A program made the position numbers and the translations under genes. Below, one piece after another: positions 1 to 7,966 of a stretch of DNA of 20,744 bases; the stretch's first letter is position 1, and every line of letters starts with the position of its first letter. Under the pieces are notes generated by a model. The model was not told the origin of the DNA, made no database searches, and saw only the letters and a list, made by a program, of their open reading frames with translations. Source of the DNA: Flavobacteriales bacterium (GTDB lineage: Bacteria; Bacteroidota; Bacteroidia; Flavobacteriales_F; PHOS-HE28). The stretch covers positions 1-20,744 of the forward strand of contig JACJZG010000030.1 in assembly GCA_020635715.1 (NCBI GenBank), read 5' to 3'.

Positions 1-708
1 TTCGCCCACGATCACCAGTCGCAGGTCGGAGGGGTGCCTGTCCAATAGCTCATCGAAGGCCTGCAGCAAGCGCGCGATGTTCTTGCGTGGGTTCAACGAT
101 CCGATGCATACAACGTAAGGATGTCCCTGTGCGAACTCCGAGCGAGCGGCCTGCTTCTCATCATCGGTGAGCGGACGGTACACCTCGCCCACGCCGTTGT
201 ACACCACGTCGATCCGACCTTCGGGAACACCATAGGTGGTGGCGATGTCATGCCGGGAGTATTCGCTCACCGTGGCCAGCCGTGTGGCATGCCGGGCGAA
301 GCGCGGGAAGTACTTCCGGTAGTACGTGCTGTACGCTTTGGGAAGATCCTCGGGGTGATGCTCGAAGTTGAGGTCGTGCATCACGGCCAGCGTGGGCACC
401 TGGCTGCGCAGCGCCAGATACCCATCGGGGCTGATGAAGGCATCGGCCTTCACGGCCTTCAGTTTGCGGGGAAGTAACCAGTTGAACCAAAGACGGTAAA
501 GCAGGGGATGGCGTGTGGGCGGGGAAAGCACGGCCCCTTCCACGTTCCCGGCGTAGATGAACTTATGGTCAAAGGGCCGGTCGAAGAGGAAGATGAACCG
601 GTGCTCCGGGTGGGCCCGCACGAGGCGTTGCAGGGTCTCGTGGGTGAACCAGCCGATACCCTCCAGCTTGTTGGAGAGCAGCAGCCGGGTGTTCACCGCG
701 ATGCGCAT
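1..708 (-). CDS. GT4-type glycosyltransferase, C-terminal part outside the window
   Basis: The minus-strand frame is open from an ATG at 708 to the window edge, giving the first 236 residues. The start reads MRIAVNTRLL and is followed by a GIGWFTHETLQ segment, typical of the N-terminal Rossmann domain of GT-B glycosyltransferases. Further on come VMHDLNFEHHPED, TVSEYSRHDI and VVYNGV, then PYVVCIGSLNPRKN and LRLVIVGE, which match the start of the second, donor-binding domain of family GT4. The E-x7-E donor-site motif would lie beyond the edge. The likely role is transfer of a sugar from a nucleotide donor to a lipid-linked glycan on the cytoplasmic face of the inner membrane. It diverges from the flippase gene across 66 bp, consistent with a shared polysaccharide locus. 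Sugar specificity cannot be read from the sequence. Confidence 0.9.
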   Translation of the reverse strand, partial: MRIAVNTRLLLSNKLEGIGWFTHETLQRLVRAHPEHRFIFLFDRPFDHKFIYAGNVEGAVLSPPTRHPLLYRLWFNWLLPRKLKAVKADAFISPDGYLALRSQVPTLAVMHDLNFEHHPEDLPKAYSTYYRKYFPRFARHATRLATVSEYSRHDIATTYGVPEGRIDVVYNGVGEVYRPLTDDEKQAARSEFAQGHPYVVCIGSLNPRKNIARLLQAFDELLDRHPSDLRLVIVGE

Positions 709-712
709 GGCG

Positions 713-720
713 CAAAGGTG
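713..720 (-). promoter_or_regulatory. -7 box of the GT4 gene, near-consensus
   Basis: On the minus strand this reads CACCTTTG, one base from the Bacteroidota -7 consensus TAnnTTTG. It ends only 4 nt before the ATG at 708, so a transcript from it would be nearly leaderless. No -33 element is evident. Confidence 0.5.
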
Positions 721-749
721 GCGAAGTGTCCGTTCAGGGCCGCAACCCG

Positions 750-757
750 CACCTTTG
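750..757 (+). promoter_or_regulatory. -7 box of the flippase gene, near-consensus
   Basis: CACCTTTG, the same variant as on the opposite strand at 713-720, lies 17 nt before the ATG at 775. The two boxes define a compact divergent promoter region between the glycosyltransferase and the flippase. No convincing -33 element is seen. Confidence 0.5.
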
Positions 758-774
758 CCATCTTCACCGCGCCG

Positions 775-2244
775 ATGCAACGTCGTTTCCTGCTGAACCT
801 GGGCCTGCTGGTGGTGCTGAACCTCCTGGTGAAGCCCTTCTACATCCTGGGCATCGATGCCGGGGTGCAGGACGCCGTGGGGGCCGCCACCTATGGAACC
901 TACGCCGCGTTGCTCAGCCTGAGCTTCCTGTTGAGCATCGTGCTCGACCTGGGGATCACCAACCAGAACACGCGGCATATCGCGCAGCACACCGCCCTCA
1001 TGGGCAAGACCGTCGGTGGTGTCCTGGGCATCCGGTTCGTCCTGGTGGTGCTCTATGCCATTTGCACGCTGATCACCGGCCTGGTGCTCGGCTTCGCCGC
1101 GGAACAGATGGTGGTCCTTGGCTGGTTGATCGTGAACCAGGCGCTCGTGGCCACGATCAACTTCATGCGCAGCAACATCGCCGGGGCCCAGCGCTTCAAG
1201 CAGGACAGCCTGCTGAGCGTGCTGGATCGTGCGCTCCTCATCGGCATGGTGGGATGGGCGCTGTGGGGAAGGGCCAGCGGGGAACCCTTCCGGATCGAGT
1301 GGTTCGTGTGGGCACAGACCATCGCCTACAGCGTGACCCTGCTCGTGGCCTATGGCATGGTGCATCGTCTGGCGGGCGGGGTGCGCCTGCGCTGGCAGCC
1401 GGCCTATGCCTGGGTGGTGGTGCGGCAGAGCTTTCCGTATGCGCTCCTGATCCTGCTGATGACCTTCTACTACCGCATCGATACGCTCATGCTGGAACGG
1501 ATGCTGCCCGATGGTCCGGTGCAGGCCGGGATCTATGCGCAGGCCTTCCGCTTCTTCGAGGCCTTCAACATGCTCGGTTATCTGATGGCCGGACTACTCC
1601 TACCCATGTTCAGCCGGATCCTCGGTGCCCGTGATGAAGGCACGCGTGCGGGCCTCACGCCGCTGGTGCGCCTCGCCACGCGCCTGGTGCTCACGGGTAC
1701 GGTGGCCATCGCGGCCTTCGGTGTGGTGAACGCCCAGGAGGTGATGGACCTGCGCTACTCCGCGCACACCAAGGAGAGCGCGCCGGTCTTCGCCCTGCTC
1801 ATCGCCTGTTTCGTGGCCGTCTGTTCCACCTACGTGTTCGGTACCCTGCTCACGGCCGGTGGTCGGCTGAGCCAGCTCAATTGGATGGCTGCGGGCGGGG
1901 CCCTGTTGAACGTCGGGATCAACCTGGTGCTGATCCCGCGGATCCAGGCGGAGGGTGCGGCTTGGGCCAGCCTCGTCACGCAGGTGCTCACGGCCCTCGC
2001 ACAGATCGTCCTGGCCGGCCGTCTGTATCAGGCCACCATCCCCTTCGGGCTCTGGGCGCGGGCGGCGGCTTATGCCCTGGCCCTGGTGGGGGTGGCCATG
2101 GGACTGGCGTTCTCCGGTCTGTCCTTCTTCGTTCAACTGCTGGGTTTCGCAGTGGTCGCACTGGTGCTGGCCTTTGTGCTCGGACTGGTGAACGCGAAGG
2201 TGGTGTTCGAGGCCCTCGAACTGCGGATGGCCGACCGGCGGTGA
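775..2244 (+). CDS. Wzx-type polysaccharide flippase (oligosaccharide flippase family)
   Basis: This 489-residue protein consists almost entirely of hydrophobic segments, about 12-14 membrane helices. It has hallmarks of the MOP-superfamily polysaccharide transporters: an early FYILGIDAGVQ segment, a central YYRIDTLMLERML segment, and NVGINLVLIPRIQAEGAAWA near helix 11. Such proteins flip undecaprenyl-diphosphate-linked oligosaccharides from the cytoplasmic to the periplasmic leaflet. The frame is open further upstream to 508, but that part would run over the divergent promoter and the glycosyltransferase gene. The ATG at 775 follows a -7 box and opens a typical MQRRFLLNLGLL membrane start, so I chose it. 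The gene heads a plus-strand run with two Wzz-like genes and a polymerase/ligase. The substrate is unknown. Confidence 0.9.
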   Translation: MQRRFLLNLGLLVVLNLLVKPFYILGIDAGVQDAVGAATYGTYAALLSLSFLLSIVLDLGITNQNTRHIAQHTALMGKTVGGVLGIRFVLVVLYAICTLITGLVLGFAAEQMVVLGWLIVNQALVATINFMRSNIAGAQRFKQDSLLSVLDRALLIGMVGWALWGRASGEPFRIEWFVWAQTIAYSVTLLVAYGMVHRLAGGVRLRWQPAYAWVVVRQSFPYALLILLMTFYYRIDTLMLERMLPDGPVQAGIYAQAFRFFEAFNMLGYLMAGLLLPMFSRILGARDEGTRAGLTPLVRLATRLVLTGTVAIAAFGVVNAQEVMDLRYSAHTKESAPVFALLIACFVAVCSTYVFGTLLTAGGRLSQLNWMAAGGALLNVGINLVLIPRIQAEGAAWASLVTQVLTALAQIVLAGRLYQATIPFGLWARAAAYALALVGVAMGLAFSGLSFFVQLLGFAVVALVLAFVLGLVNAKVVFEALELRMADRR

Positions 2245-2270
2245 ACCCTTCCCCGCGTGGGGATGAGGCT

Positions 2271-2278
2271 TACTTTTG
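2271..2278 (+). promoter_or_regulatory. -7 box of the first Wzz-like gene
   Basis: TACTTTTG is an exact match to TAnnTTTG. It lies 20 nt before the ATG at 2299 and just after the flippase stop at 2244, so the Wzz-Wzz-polymerase genes may have their own start of transcription. Confidence 0.55.
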
Positions 2279-2298
2279 GCCCTCTTTCCAAGCAACGC

Positions 2299-3318
2299 AT
2301 GCAGCAAGCGAACAGCGGAGCGGACACCGGCCCGGACGTGGCCTGGACCCTCTGGATCCACAGGAAACGTATCCTCGTGTTGACGGTCCTGGGGGGCATC
2401 GGGGGGCTTGTCGCTTCGTACATGGTGAAGCCCCTGTTCAAGAGCGAGGTGGTCATGTACCCGGCCGTGTCCAACTCAGTCTCGCGCTCCATGCTCCTTG
2501 AGCAGAGCACCGGTCGCGACGATATCCTCGCCTTCGGGGACGAGGAGGACGCGGAACAGCTCATGCAGATGTTGCAGTCGGATCGCGTGCGTGACCGGCT
2601 GGTGGACCGTTTCGACCTGTGGACCGCCTATGGCATCGACCCTCAAAGCAAGACCAGGCACTCCGAACTGATCGATGCCTATGAGGAGCACATCTCCTAC
2701 AAGCGTACGAACCTTGGCAGCGTGCGGATCGAGGTGCTCGACCGCGATCCACAGCGTGCGGCCGACATGGCCAACCACATTGCAGAACTGGTGGATGCGG
2801 TGTGGAGCGAGATGGTGAGTGAACGTGCGGCGAAGGGCGTGGCCACCATCCAGGAGAAGCTGGCTGCGCTCGATCAGGAGATACAGCGCACGGATGATAG
2901 TCTGCGTGTCCTGCGAAAGCTTGGCGTACATGACTATTACAGCCAGAGCGAACGTTACAATGAATACCTCGGCGCGGCGATCCTCAAGGGCGACCAGCGC
3001 GCCGTACACGAGCTCGAGGACCGTTTCAAGATGCTGGCGGACCTCGCCGGACCGTATGTACGGTTGCATGACAAGCTGAACTACGACATGCGCCGGGCCA
3101 CCATCCTGCACATGAAGCTGGAACAGGCCACTGCGGACATGGAAAGCGAGGTCCCGCACAAGTTCATGGTCAACTATGCCCAGCCGGCGGACAGTAAATA
3201 CTGGCCAAAGCGCTGGCTCTTCCTCGCCGTGAGTGCGGCCTCGGCGTTCCTGATCGCCTTGTGCAGCATCGTTGTGGAAGCCAATTTCAACAAGATCCGG
3301 GACCGTCATGGGAAATGA
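2299..3318 (+). CDS. Wzz-like polysaccharide chain-length protein (first of two)
   Basis: The product has 339 residues from the ATG at 2299. It has the Wzz/PCP layout: a cytoplasmic N-terminus, a membrane helix at about 22-42 (RILVLTVLGGIGGLVASYMV), a long periplasmic region with a central coiled coil (about 180-280), and a second helix near the C-terminus following the PADSKYWPKRW segment. No Walker motifs or tyrosine cluster are present, so it is not a Wzc-type kinase. In-frame starts at 2257 and 2263 exist but would lie in or before the -7 box at 2271-2278, so the downstream ATG is preferred. It shares a motif with the next gene (LQSDRVRDRLVDRFDL versus LQSNSIRDSLIRKFDL), showing the two are tandem paralogues. 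Its role would be to set the length of the polymerised glycan at the inner membrane. Confidence 0.85.
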   Translation: MQQANSGADTGPDVAWTLWIHRKRILVLTVLGGIGGLVASYMVKPLFKSEVVMYPAVSNSVSRSMLLEQSTGRDDILAFGDEEDAEQLMQMLQSDRVRDRLVDRFDLWTAYGIDPQSKTRHSELIDAYEEHISYKRTNLGSVRIEVLDRDPQRAADMANHIAELVDAVWSEMVSERAAKGVATIQEKLAALDQEIQRTDDSLRVLRKLGVHDYYSQSERYNEYLGAAILKGDQRAVHELEDRFKMLADLAGPYVRLHDKLNYDMRRATILHMKLEQATADMESEVPHKFMVNYAQPADSKYWPKRWLFLAVSAASAFLIALCSIVVEANFNKIRDRHGK

Positions 3319-4246
3319 GCTCTCGTTCCAGCGCCTGTTCGAGTTGGTGAAGGCCCGCTACAGGACCTACATCGTCGTAGGCCTCATGGCAGCCGTGCTC
3401 GCCATCATCTTCAGCCTTCCCGTCTTCATCAAACCGCGTTACAAGTCCACCGCCACGGTATACCCGGTGAACTTGAACAGCTATTCCATCGAGACCCGAA
3501 CGGACCAACTGTTGCAGCTTCTCCAGAGCAACAGCATCCGTGACAGCCTGATCCGCAAGTTCGACCTTAGCCATGCCTACCGGGTGGATACGACGTTGCA
3601 GGCAGGTCGCTTCGCGCTCTACAACGAGTTCCTCGAGCGTGTGGAGATCAGCAAGACGAAGTATGAAAGCGTGATGATCGAAGTGGTGGACGAGGATCCG
3701 GTCCGCGCCCGCGACATGGTGAACGCCTTGCTCTACCAGGTGAACCAGCTGGCCCGCCGCCTCCAGCGCGAGAAGTCTTATGAAGTGCTCCGTATCGCCG
3801 AACGGACCCTCGCGCACGAACGCCACAAGCTCGATTCGGTGGAGACCCGCCTGAACGAGCTGCGCCAGAGCGCTGGCATGCTCTCCTATGAGACGCAGGC
3901 CAAGGAACTCACGAAAGGCTATGTGAAGCTGCTGAGCTCCAACGCGGGCCAGGCTCAACGGGACAAGGTGCTCGGCATGATCAAGGACCTGGAGTCGCGC
4001 GGAGGGGAGTTCCGCCAGCTCACCGAGATGAGCAACATCTTCCGTGGGAACTACGACCGGGCACTCACACAGTACGAGATCGCGGTGAACGATGTGACCA
4101 AGGAGCTCACCTATACGAATGTGATCGTATACCCCGAAGTGGCCGACAAGAAGGTCTATCCGGTGCGCTGGCTCATCGTCCTGCTCGCCACGGCCTCCGC
4201 GCTCGTCCTATGCACCCTGGTGCTGCTGTGGCAGGAGCGCCGCTGA
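3308..4246 (+). CDS. Wzz-like polysaccharide chain-length protein (second of two)
   Basis: The product has 312 residues. The ATG at 3308 lies inside the end of the previous gene (11-bp overlap), which suggests translational coupling; the longer frame from 3272 would only extend into that gene. It has an N-terminal helix at about 21-40, a YKSTATVYP segment just after it, a periplasmic coiled-coil region (about 155-260), and a C-terminal helix after a VYPVRWLIVLL segment. No kinase domain is present. The shared LLQS-x3-IRDSLI-x-KFDL motif marks it as a paralogue of its upstream neighbour. Two diverged copies with the same topology could form a mixed oligomer or act on two chain classes; that is inference. 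Confidence 0.85.
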   Translation: MGNELSFQRLFELVKARYRTYIVVGLMAAVLAIIFSLPVFIKPRYKSTATVYPVNLNSYSIETRTDQLLQLLQSNSIRDSLIRKFDLSHAYRVDTTLQAGRFALYNEFLERVEISKTKYESVMIEVVDEDPVRARDMVNALLYQVNQLARRLQREKSYEVLRIAERTLAHERHKLDSVETRLNELRQSAGMLSYETQAKELTKGYVKLLSSNAGQAQRDKVLGMIKDLESRGGEFRQLTEMSNIFRGNYDRALTQYEIAVNDVTKELTYTNVIVYPEVADKKVYPVRWLIVLLATASALVLCTLVLLWQERR

Positions 4247-4250
4247 TGCC

Positions 4251-5714
4251 ATGCTGACGCGCCTGAAGGACCACCGCTGGCTTGCGCTCGCCCTGAGCGT
4301 CGCCTTCGTCGTGGTCAACATGGCGCTGATGGCCAAGCGCATCTACTGGCTCAACCTGCTGCCCGTGGCGCTCATCCTGGGCTGGGCCATGCTCACCAGC
4401 GTGGACAAGCTGCTGCTGGCCGTGGCCTTCTTCACGCCGCTGTCCATCAACCTGGAGGAACTGGACATCGGGGGCATCGGCATATCGCTGCCTACGGAAC
4501 CCATCATGGTCGGGCTCACGGTGCTCTTCCTGTTCAAGCTCGGGATGGAGCGTGGGGTGGTGGATATCCGTGTGTGGAGGCACCCGATCACCCTGGTGAT
4601 CCTCGCCCAGCTGGCGTGGATGCTGCTCTGCATCATCCCCAGCTCGATGCCCTTCGTTTCGACGAAGTACATGCTCGCGCGCCTCTGGTTCGTGGTCACG
4701 ATGTACTTCATGGTGTCGCGTCTGTTCGAGGAGCCCCGGAACGTGCATCGCTTCCTGTGGTCGTACATCGCTGGGCTCAGCATCGTGGTCTTATACACGC
4801 TCATCCACCACAGCCTCTTCGGCTTCGAGCATGAACCCGCGCACTGGGTCATGACCCCCTTCTTCAAGGACCACACCAGCTACGGTGCGATCCTGGCCTT
4901 CTTCCTGCCCTTCTGCATCGGTGCCCTCACCTTCCCGACCTATACCCCCGGCGAACGGTCGGCCGCGCTCCTGGTCTTCATCCTGCTCGCGGTCGGGCTC
5001 ATCTTCTCCTACACCCGCGCGGCATGGCTCAGCCTGGTGGGTGCGTTCGGGCTCTTCCTGGTGATGCGGCTGCGCGTGCCCACATGGGTGCTGGCCGCCC
5101 TGCTGGTGACCGCTGGTGTGGTGTACGTGGTGGAGCAGGAGCAGATCACCATCGCGCTGGAGCGGAACCGTGATGAGAGCAGCGACGACCTGGGCAAGCA
5201 CGTGAGCTCGATCTCCAACATCTCCAGTGATGCCTCGAACCTGGAACGCATCAACCGCTGGAATTCCGCGCTGCGCATGTGGGAGGAACGACCCGTCTTC
5301 GGCTGGGGACCCGGCACCTACATGTTCCAGTACGCCCCCTTCCAAGCTTCGGAGGACCGCACCATCATCAGTACCAACTTCGCAGCCGGTGGCAATGCGC
5401 ACAGCGAATACCTCGGTCCATTGTCAGAGCAGGGTGTTCCCGGGATGCTGTTGATGGTGCTGCTCGTGGGTGTGACACTGTACCACGCCATCAAGCTCTA
5501 CGCAAGGATGCCCGCCGGCGGCGACCGCCGCCTGGTCATGACCACCACCCTGGGCCTGGTGACCTACTACCTGCACGGGGTGTTGAACAACTTCCTGGAC
5601 CTGGACAAGGCGTCCGTGCCCTTCTGGGCGTTCACGGTGCTCATCGTGCTCATGGACATCCGCTACCCGCGGACCATTGAGCGGACGAAGGACCCGGTCG
5701 TGAGCCCTGCCTGA
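4251..5714 (+). CDS. O-antigen polymerase/ligase family (Wzy/WaaL-like) membrane protein
   Basis: The product has 487 residues with about 10-12 membrane helices and one large periplasmic loop (about 290-395), as in the O-antigen ligase domain family. Visible motifs are SYTRAAWLSLVGAF (253-266), RINRWNSALRMW (333-344), GWGPGTYMF (351-359) and NAHSEYLGPLSEQGVPG (382-398). The His-Ser-Glu-Tyr stretch with the following LxEQGxxG is the conserved region of this superfamily. It either polymerises lipid-linked repeat units (Wzy) or ligates glycan to an acceptor (WaaL); sequence alone does not separate these. It starts 4 bp after the preceding stop and completes the flippase-Wzz-Wzz-polymerase set. 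It converges with the phosphatase gene, with 6 bp between stops. Confidence 0.88.
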   Translation: MLTRLKDHRWLALALSVAFVVVNMALMAKRIYWLNLLPVALILGWAMLTSVDKLLLAVAFFTPLSINLEELDIGGIGISLPTEPIMVGLTVLFLFKLGMERGVVDIRVWRHPITLVILAQLAWMLLCIIPSSMPFVSTKYMLARLWFVVTMYFMVSRLFEEPRNVHRFLWSYIAGLSIVVLYTLIHHSLFGFEHEPAHWVMTPFFKDHTSYGAILAFFLPFCIGALTFPTYTPGERSAALLVFILLAVGLIFSYTRAAWLSLVGAFGLFLVMRLRVPTWVLAALLVTAGVVYVVEQEQITIALERNRDESSDDLGKHVSSISNISSDASNLERINRWNSALRMWEERPVFGWGPGTYMFQYAPFQASEDRTIISTNFAAGGNAHSEYLGPLSEQGVPGMLLMVLLVGVTLYHAIKLYARMPAGGDRRLVMTTTLGLVTYYLHGVLNNFLDLDKASVPFWAFTVLIVLMDIRYPRTIERTKDPVVSPA

Positions 5715-5720
5715 TGGCGA

Positions 5721-6947
5721 TCAACTGAAGCGACAGGTCAGCAGCGCGATGTCGTCGAGATAGGGAAGGTCCCCGCGATGCTTCTCGAAGGCGGCGGTCA
5801 CCGCTTCGTTGATGCGTTGCGCACTCGATGACCGGTCCTTCTTCAGCAGCTCGATGATCGGGGCCGTCTCGAAGGCTTCACCTTTCGCGTTCTCCTGTTC
5901 CACCAGTCCATCCGTATAACAGAGCAGGGTGGAGCCGGCCGGCAGTTCCACCTCGCCGCTCTTCAGGAAGGGAAGCTTCGGCATCATACCCAACGCGATG
6001 CTGCCATCACGCAAGGGTGTGAGGCCTTCACTGTGCATCAGGAGCGGATCGTTGTGGCCGCTGTTGATGTACCGCATCCGTCGCGCGGAGGTATCGATGA
6101 TGCCGATGAATAGGGTGATGAAGCGCTCGCCACGCGCACTGGCATGCACCTTGGCATTGAGCTCGTGCACCAGTTGTACCAGGTCGTCGGCATGCGGGAG
6201 GCTGGCGCGCAGGTTCGCCTGGAAGTTGCTCATGAGCAGGGCCGCGGCGATCCCCTTGCCGCTCACATCGGCCACACAGGCCACGTAGCGGCCGTCGGGC
6301 ATGGTGATCAGGTCGTAGTAGTCGCCCCCGACCTCGCTGTGCGGCTGGTACCAACCCGCCGCGTCGATCCGTTCGTTGCACGGCAGGTCCTGCGGGATCA
6401 GCATGTTCTGCATCTCCGCCGCCAGCTCGAGCTCCCGCTTGGCACGGGCCTGTAAGAGTTCCTGCGCGGCCATGCGCTGGTTCTCCAGGGCCACCACGAT
6501 CAGGTTGGTCAGGGTCTGGATGAAGGTGAAGTGCTTCACGGAGCGGCTCATGCCCTGCTCCAGTTCGTCGATGTCGCCGATGAGGAGGAAGGCCAGTGGC
6601 TTGCCCCGGTGGTAGACAGGAACGGCCACATCGAAGTTGCCGAGGCTGCCGCTGCTCTCATCGCTGATCACCTGTGCCTCCTCCTTCAGACCGGCCATCG
6701 CCTTCTCGATGTCCATGGCCGCACCATCCACCTCGTGCCCGAAGGCGATGAGGCGCTCCCAACCCGTGGTGTGTTCGAAGAGCATCAGGCGCGTGATGCC
6801 GAGGTCCTCGCGTACGATGCGCTCGTAGCGTTCGAGCAGCGAGGAGCGTTCCTCGGTGTTGTTGATGGCCTTGGTCACCTCCAGCAAGGCCTTCAATTGG
6901 AACTCCTTCAGTTCCAACCGCTCCTGGATGCGTTCGAGCCGGGCCAT
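5721..6947 (-). CDS. GAF-domain PP2C serine phosphatase (RsbU/SpoIIE type)
   Basis: The product has 408 residues from the ATG at 6947; the frame runs further up, but there it lies antisense to nothing known and overlaps the acyltransferase gene. Residues 1-30 form a helix (ELKEFQLKALLEV), 30-165 resemble a GAF sensor domain, 160-185 form a linker helix (ELLQARAKRELELAAEMQ), and 195-408 are a PP2C phosphatase. Metal-binding Asp residues sit in GGDYYD (207-212), DVSGKG (227-232), YTDGL (344-348) and DDI (398-400), so the enzyme should be active. This class dephosphorylates anti-anti-sigma-type STAS proteins or other partners in response to a signal. No STAS, anti-sigma or sigma gene is in the window. 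Its ATG lies 2 bp after the stop of the LpxD-like gene, so the two are probably co-translated. Confidence 0.9.
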   Translation of the reverse strand: MARLERIQERLELKEFQLKALLEVTKAINNTEERSSLLERYERIVREDLGITRLMLFEHTTGWERLIAFGHEVDGAAMDIEKAMAGLKEEAQVISDESSGSLGNFDVAVPVYHRGKPLAFLLIGDIDELEQGMSRSVKHFTFIQTLTNLIVVALENQRMAAQELLQARAKRELELAAEMQNMLIPQDLPCNERIDAAGWYQPHSEVGGDYYDLITMPDGRYVACVADVSGKGIAAALLMSNFQANLRASLPHADDLVQLVHELNAKVHASARGERFITLFIGIIDTSARRMRYINSGHNDPLLMHSEGLTPLRDGSIALGMMPKLPFLKSGEVELPAGSTLLCYTDGLVEQENAKGEAFETAPIIELLKKDRSSSAQRINEAVTAAFEKHRGDLPYLDDIALLTCRFS

Positions 6948-6949
6948 GG

Positions 6950-7873
6950 TCAATCCTTCAGCTTCTTGAAGAGCTCCGGCAATCGGCTCGTGAGCGCGAT
7001 CTCCCGCAGCTTCTGCTTGGACTCCCCCGCAGGCGACCCCAGGTAGCTCTTGCCACCCTCCAAGCTGCTCATCACGCCGCTCTGGCCCAGCAGCACCGCG
7101 CCTTTGCCGATGGTCACCTTGCTCGGTATGCCGACCTGCCCCCAGAGCGTCACGCCTTCCTCGATCACCACCGCACCAGCGATGGCCACGTGCGCGCAGA
7201 TCAGCGTGTTGCGCCCGATGCGGGTATCGTGGCCCACCTGCACGTGGTTGTCGAACTTGGTGCCGGCGCCGATGCGCGTGTCCGCGCTCACACCCCGATC
7301 GATGGTGCACAGCGCACCGATCTCCACGTCGTCCTCGATCACCACGCTGCCGCCGGGGATCATCTTGTCGTAGCCGCTCGCCCGTTTCTTGTAGTAGAAG
7401 GGGTCCGCGCCGATCACCGTGTTCGCATGGATCGTCACCCGATCTCCGATGGTCGTGTTCTCGTAGATCACCACGCCCGGCATGATCAGGCAATCCGCGC
7501 CGATGCGCACGTTCGCCCCGATCACAACGGAAGGATGGATCTCCGTTCCATCGCCCACCACGGGTTCGGCGCTGTCCCAGGCCTGGCGCGGCATGGCGGC
7601 GCGTACCAGCTTGTTGTACTCGCTGCAGGGGTCGGCACAGATGATGATGGCCTTGCCCGCCGGTGGTTCCACCTCCTTGTTGATGAGGATGGTGGTGGCC
7701 GCACTGTTCAACGCCTTGTCGTAGTACTTCTCATGGTCCACGAAGACCAGGTCGCCGGCCTCCACGCGGTTGATCTCGTTCAGCCCGGTGATGAGGATCG
7801 AGGTGTTGCCTTTGGCCGTCGCGCCGATCTGCGCGGCGAGCGCTTCGGCGGTGCATGGTGGGTGGAGCCGCAT
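6950..7873 (-). CDS. LpxD-like UDP-GlcN acyltransferase paralogue
   Basis: The product has 307 residues from the ATG at 7873 (a TTG at 7885 lies in the promoter box and is rejected). An N-terminal LpxD-like domain (about 1-100) is followed by a left-handed beta-helix of hexapeptide repeats (about 105-270) and a short C-terminal helix (LPELFKKLKD). The FDNHVQVGHDTRIG segment places H215 at the position of the catalytic His of LpxD (NLVQ-x-x-HN). True lpxD lies at 16583-17644, so this is a second, shorter homologue. LpxD-like genes next to efp are known to me from other Bacteroidota; their exact acyl acceptor is not established to my knowledge. It has its own -7 box and is tightly coupled to the phosphatase gene. 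It may act on lipid A precursors or another amino sugar. Confidence 0.88.
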   Translation of the reverse strand: MRLHPPCTAEALAAQIGATAKGNTSILITGLNEINRVEAGDLVFVDHEKYYDKALNSAATTILINKEVEPPAGKAIIICADPCSEYNKLVRAAMPRQAWDSAEPVVGDGTEIHPSVVIGANVRIGADCLIMPGVVIYENTTIGDRVTIHANTVIGADPFYYKKRASGYDKMIPGGSVVIEDDVEIGALCTIDRGVSADTRIGAGTKFDNHVQVGHDTRIGRNTLICAHVAIAGAVVIEEGVTLWGQVGIPSKVTIGKGAVLLGQSGVMSSLEGGKSYLGSPAGESKQKLREIALTSRLPELFKKLKD

Positions 7874-7882
7874 GGGTGGCGG

Positions 7883-7890
7883 CAAAGGTA
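7883..7890 (-). promoter_or_regulatory. -7 box of the LpxD-like gene
   Basis: The minus strand reads TACCTTTG, an exact match to TAnnTTTG, ending 9 nt before the ATG at 7873. The transcript leader would be only a few nucleotides long. It lies downstream of the efp terminator, supporting independent transcription of the acyltransferase-phosphatase pair. Confidence 0.6.
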
Positions 7891-7918
7891 ACCGGCGGGC
7901 ATCACCCCCCTTAACGAA

Positions 7919-7950
7919 GAAGCCCCTCCACCGATCGGTGAAAGGGCTTC
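7919..7950 (-). terminator. Intrinsic-type terminator after efp
   Basis: A 32-bp inverted repeat is centred on GATC at 7933-7936, with outer arms GAAGCCC/GGGCTTC and an inner perfect palindrome CACCGATCGGTG. In the minus-strand RNA the two non-matching positions become G-U wobbles, giving a continuous stem of about 14 bp; in the plus-strand RNA they are C-A mismatches. It begins 16 nt after the efp stop and is followed on the minus strand by a short T-rich stretch (TTCTTCGTT). It should therefore act on efp transcripts. Confidence 0.75.
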
Positions 7951-7966
7951 CTGAAAAGTGCTCGAT

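Noticed and set aside
508..774. N-terminal extension of the flippase
   Set aside because: It would overlap the glycosyltransferase gene and the divergent promoter boxes and is not hydrophobic; the ATG at 775 gives a normal start.
6948..7493. Upstream extension of the phosphatase frame
   Set aside because: It reads another frame of the LpxD-like gene with Arg/Gly-rich, low-complexity sequence; the ATG at 6947 gives the helix and GAF start.
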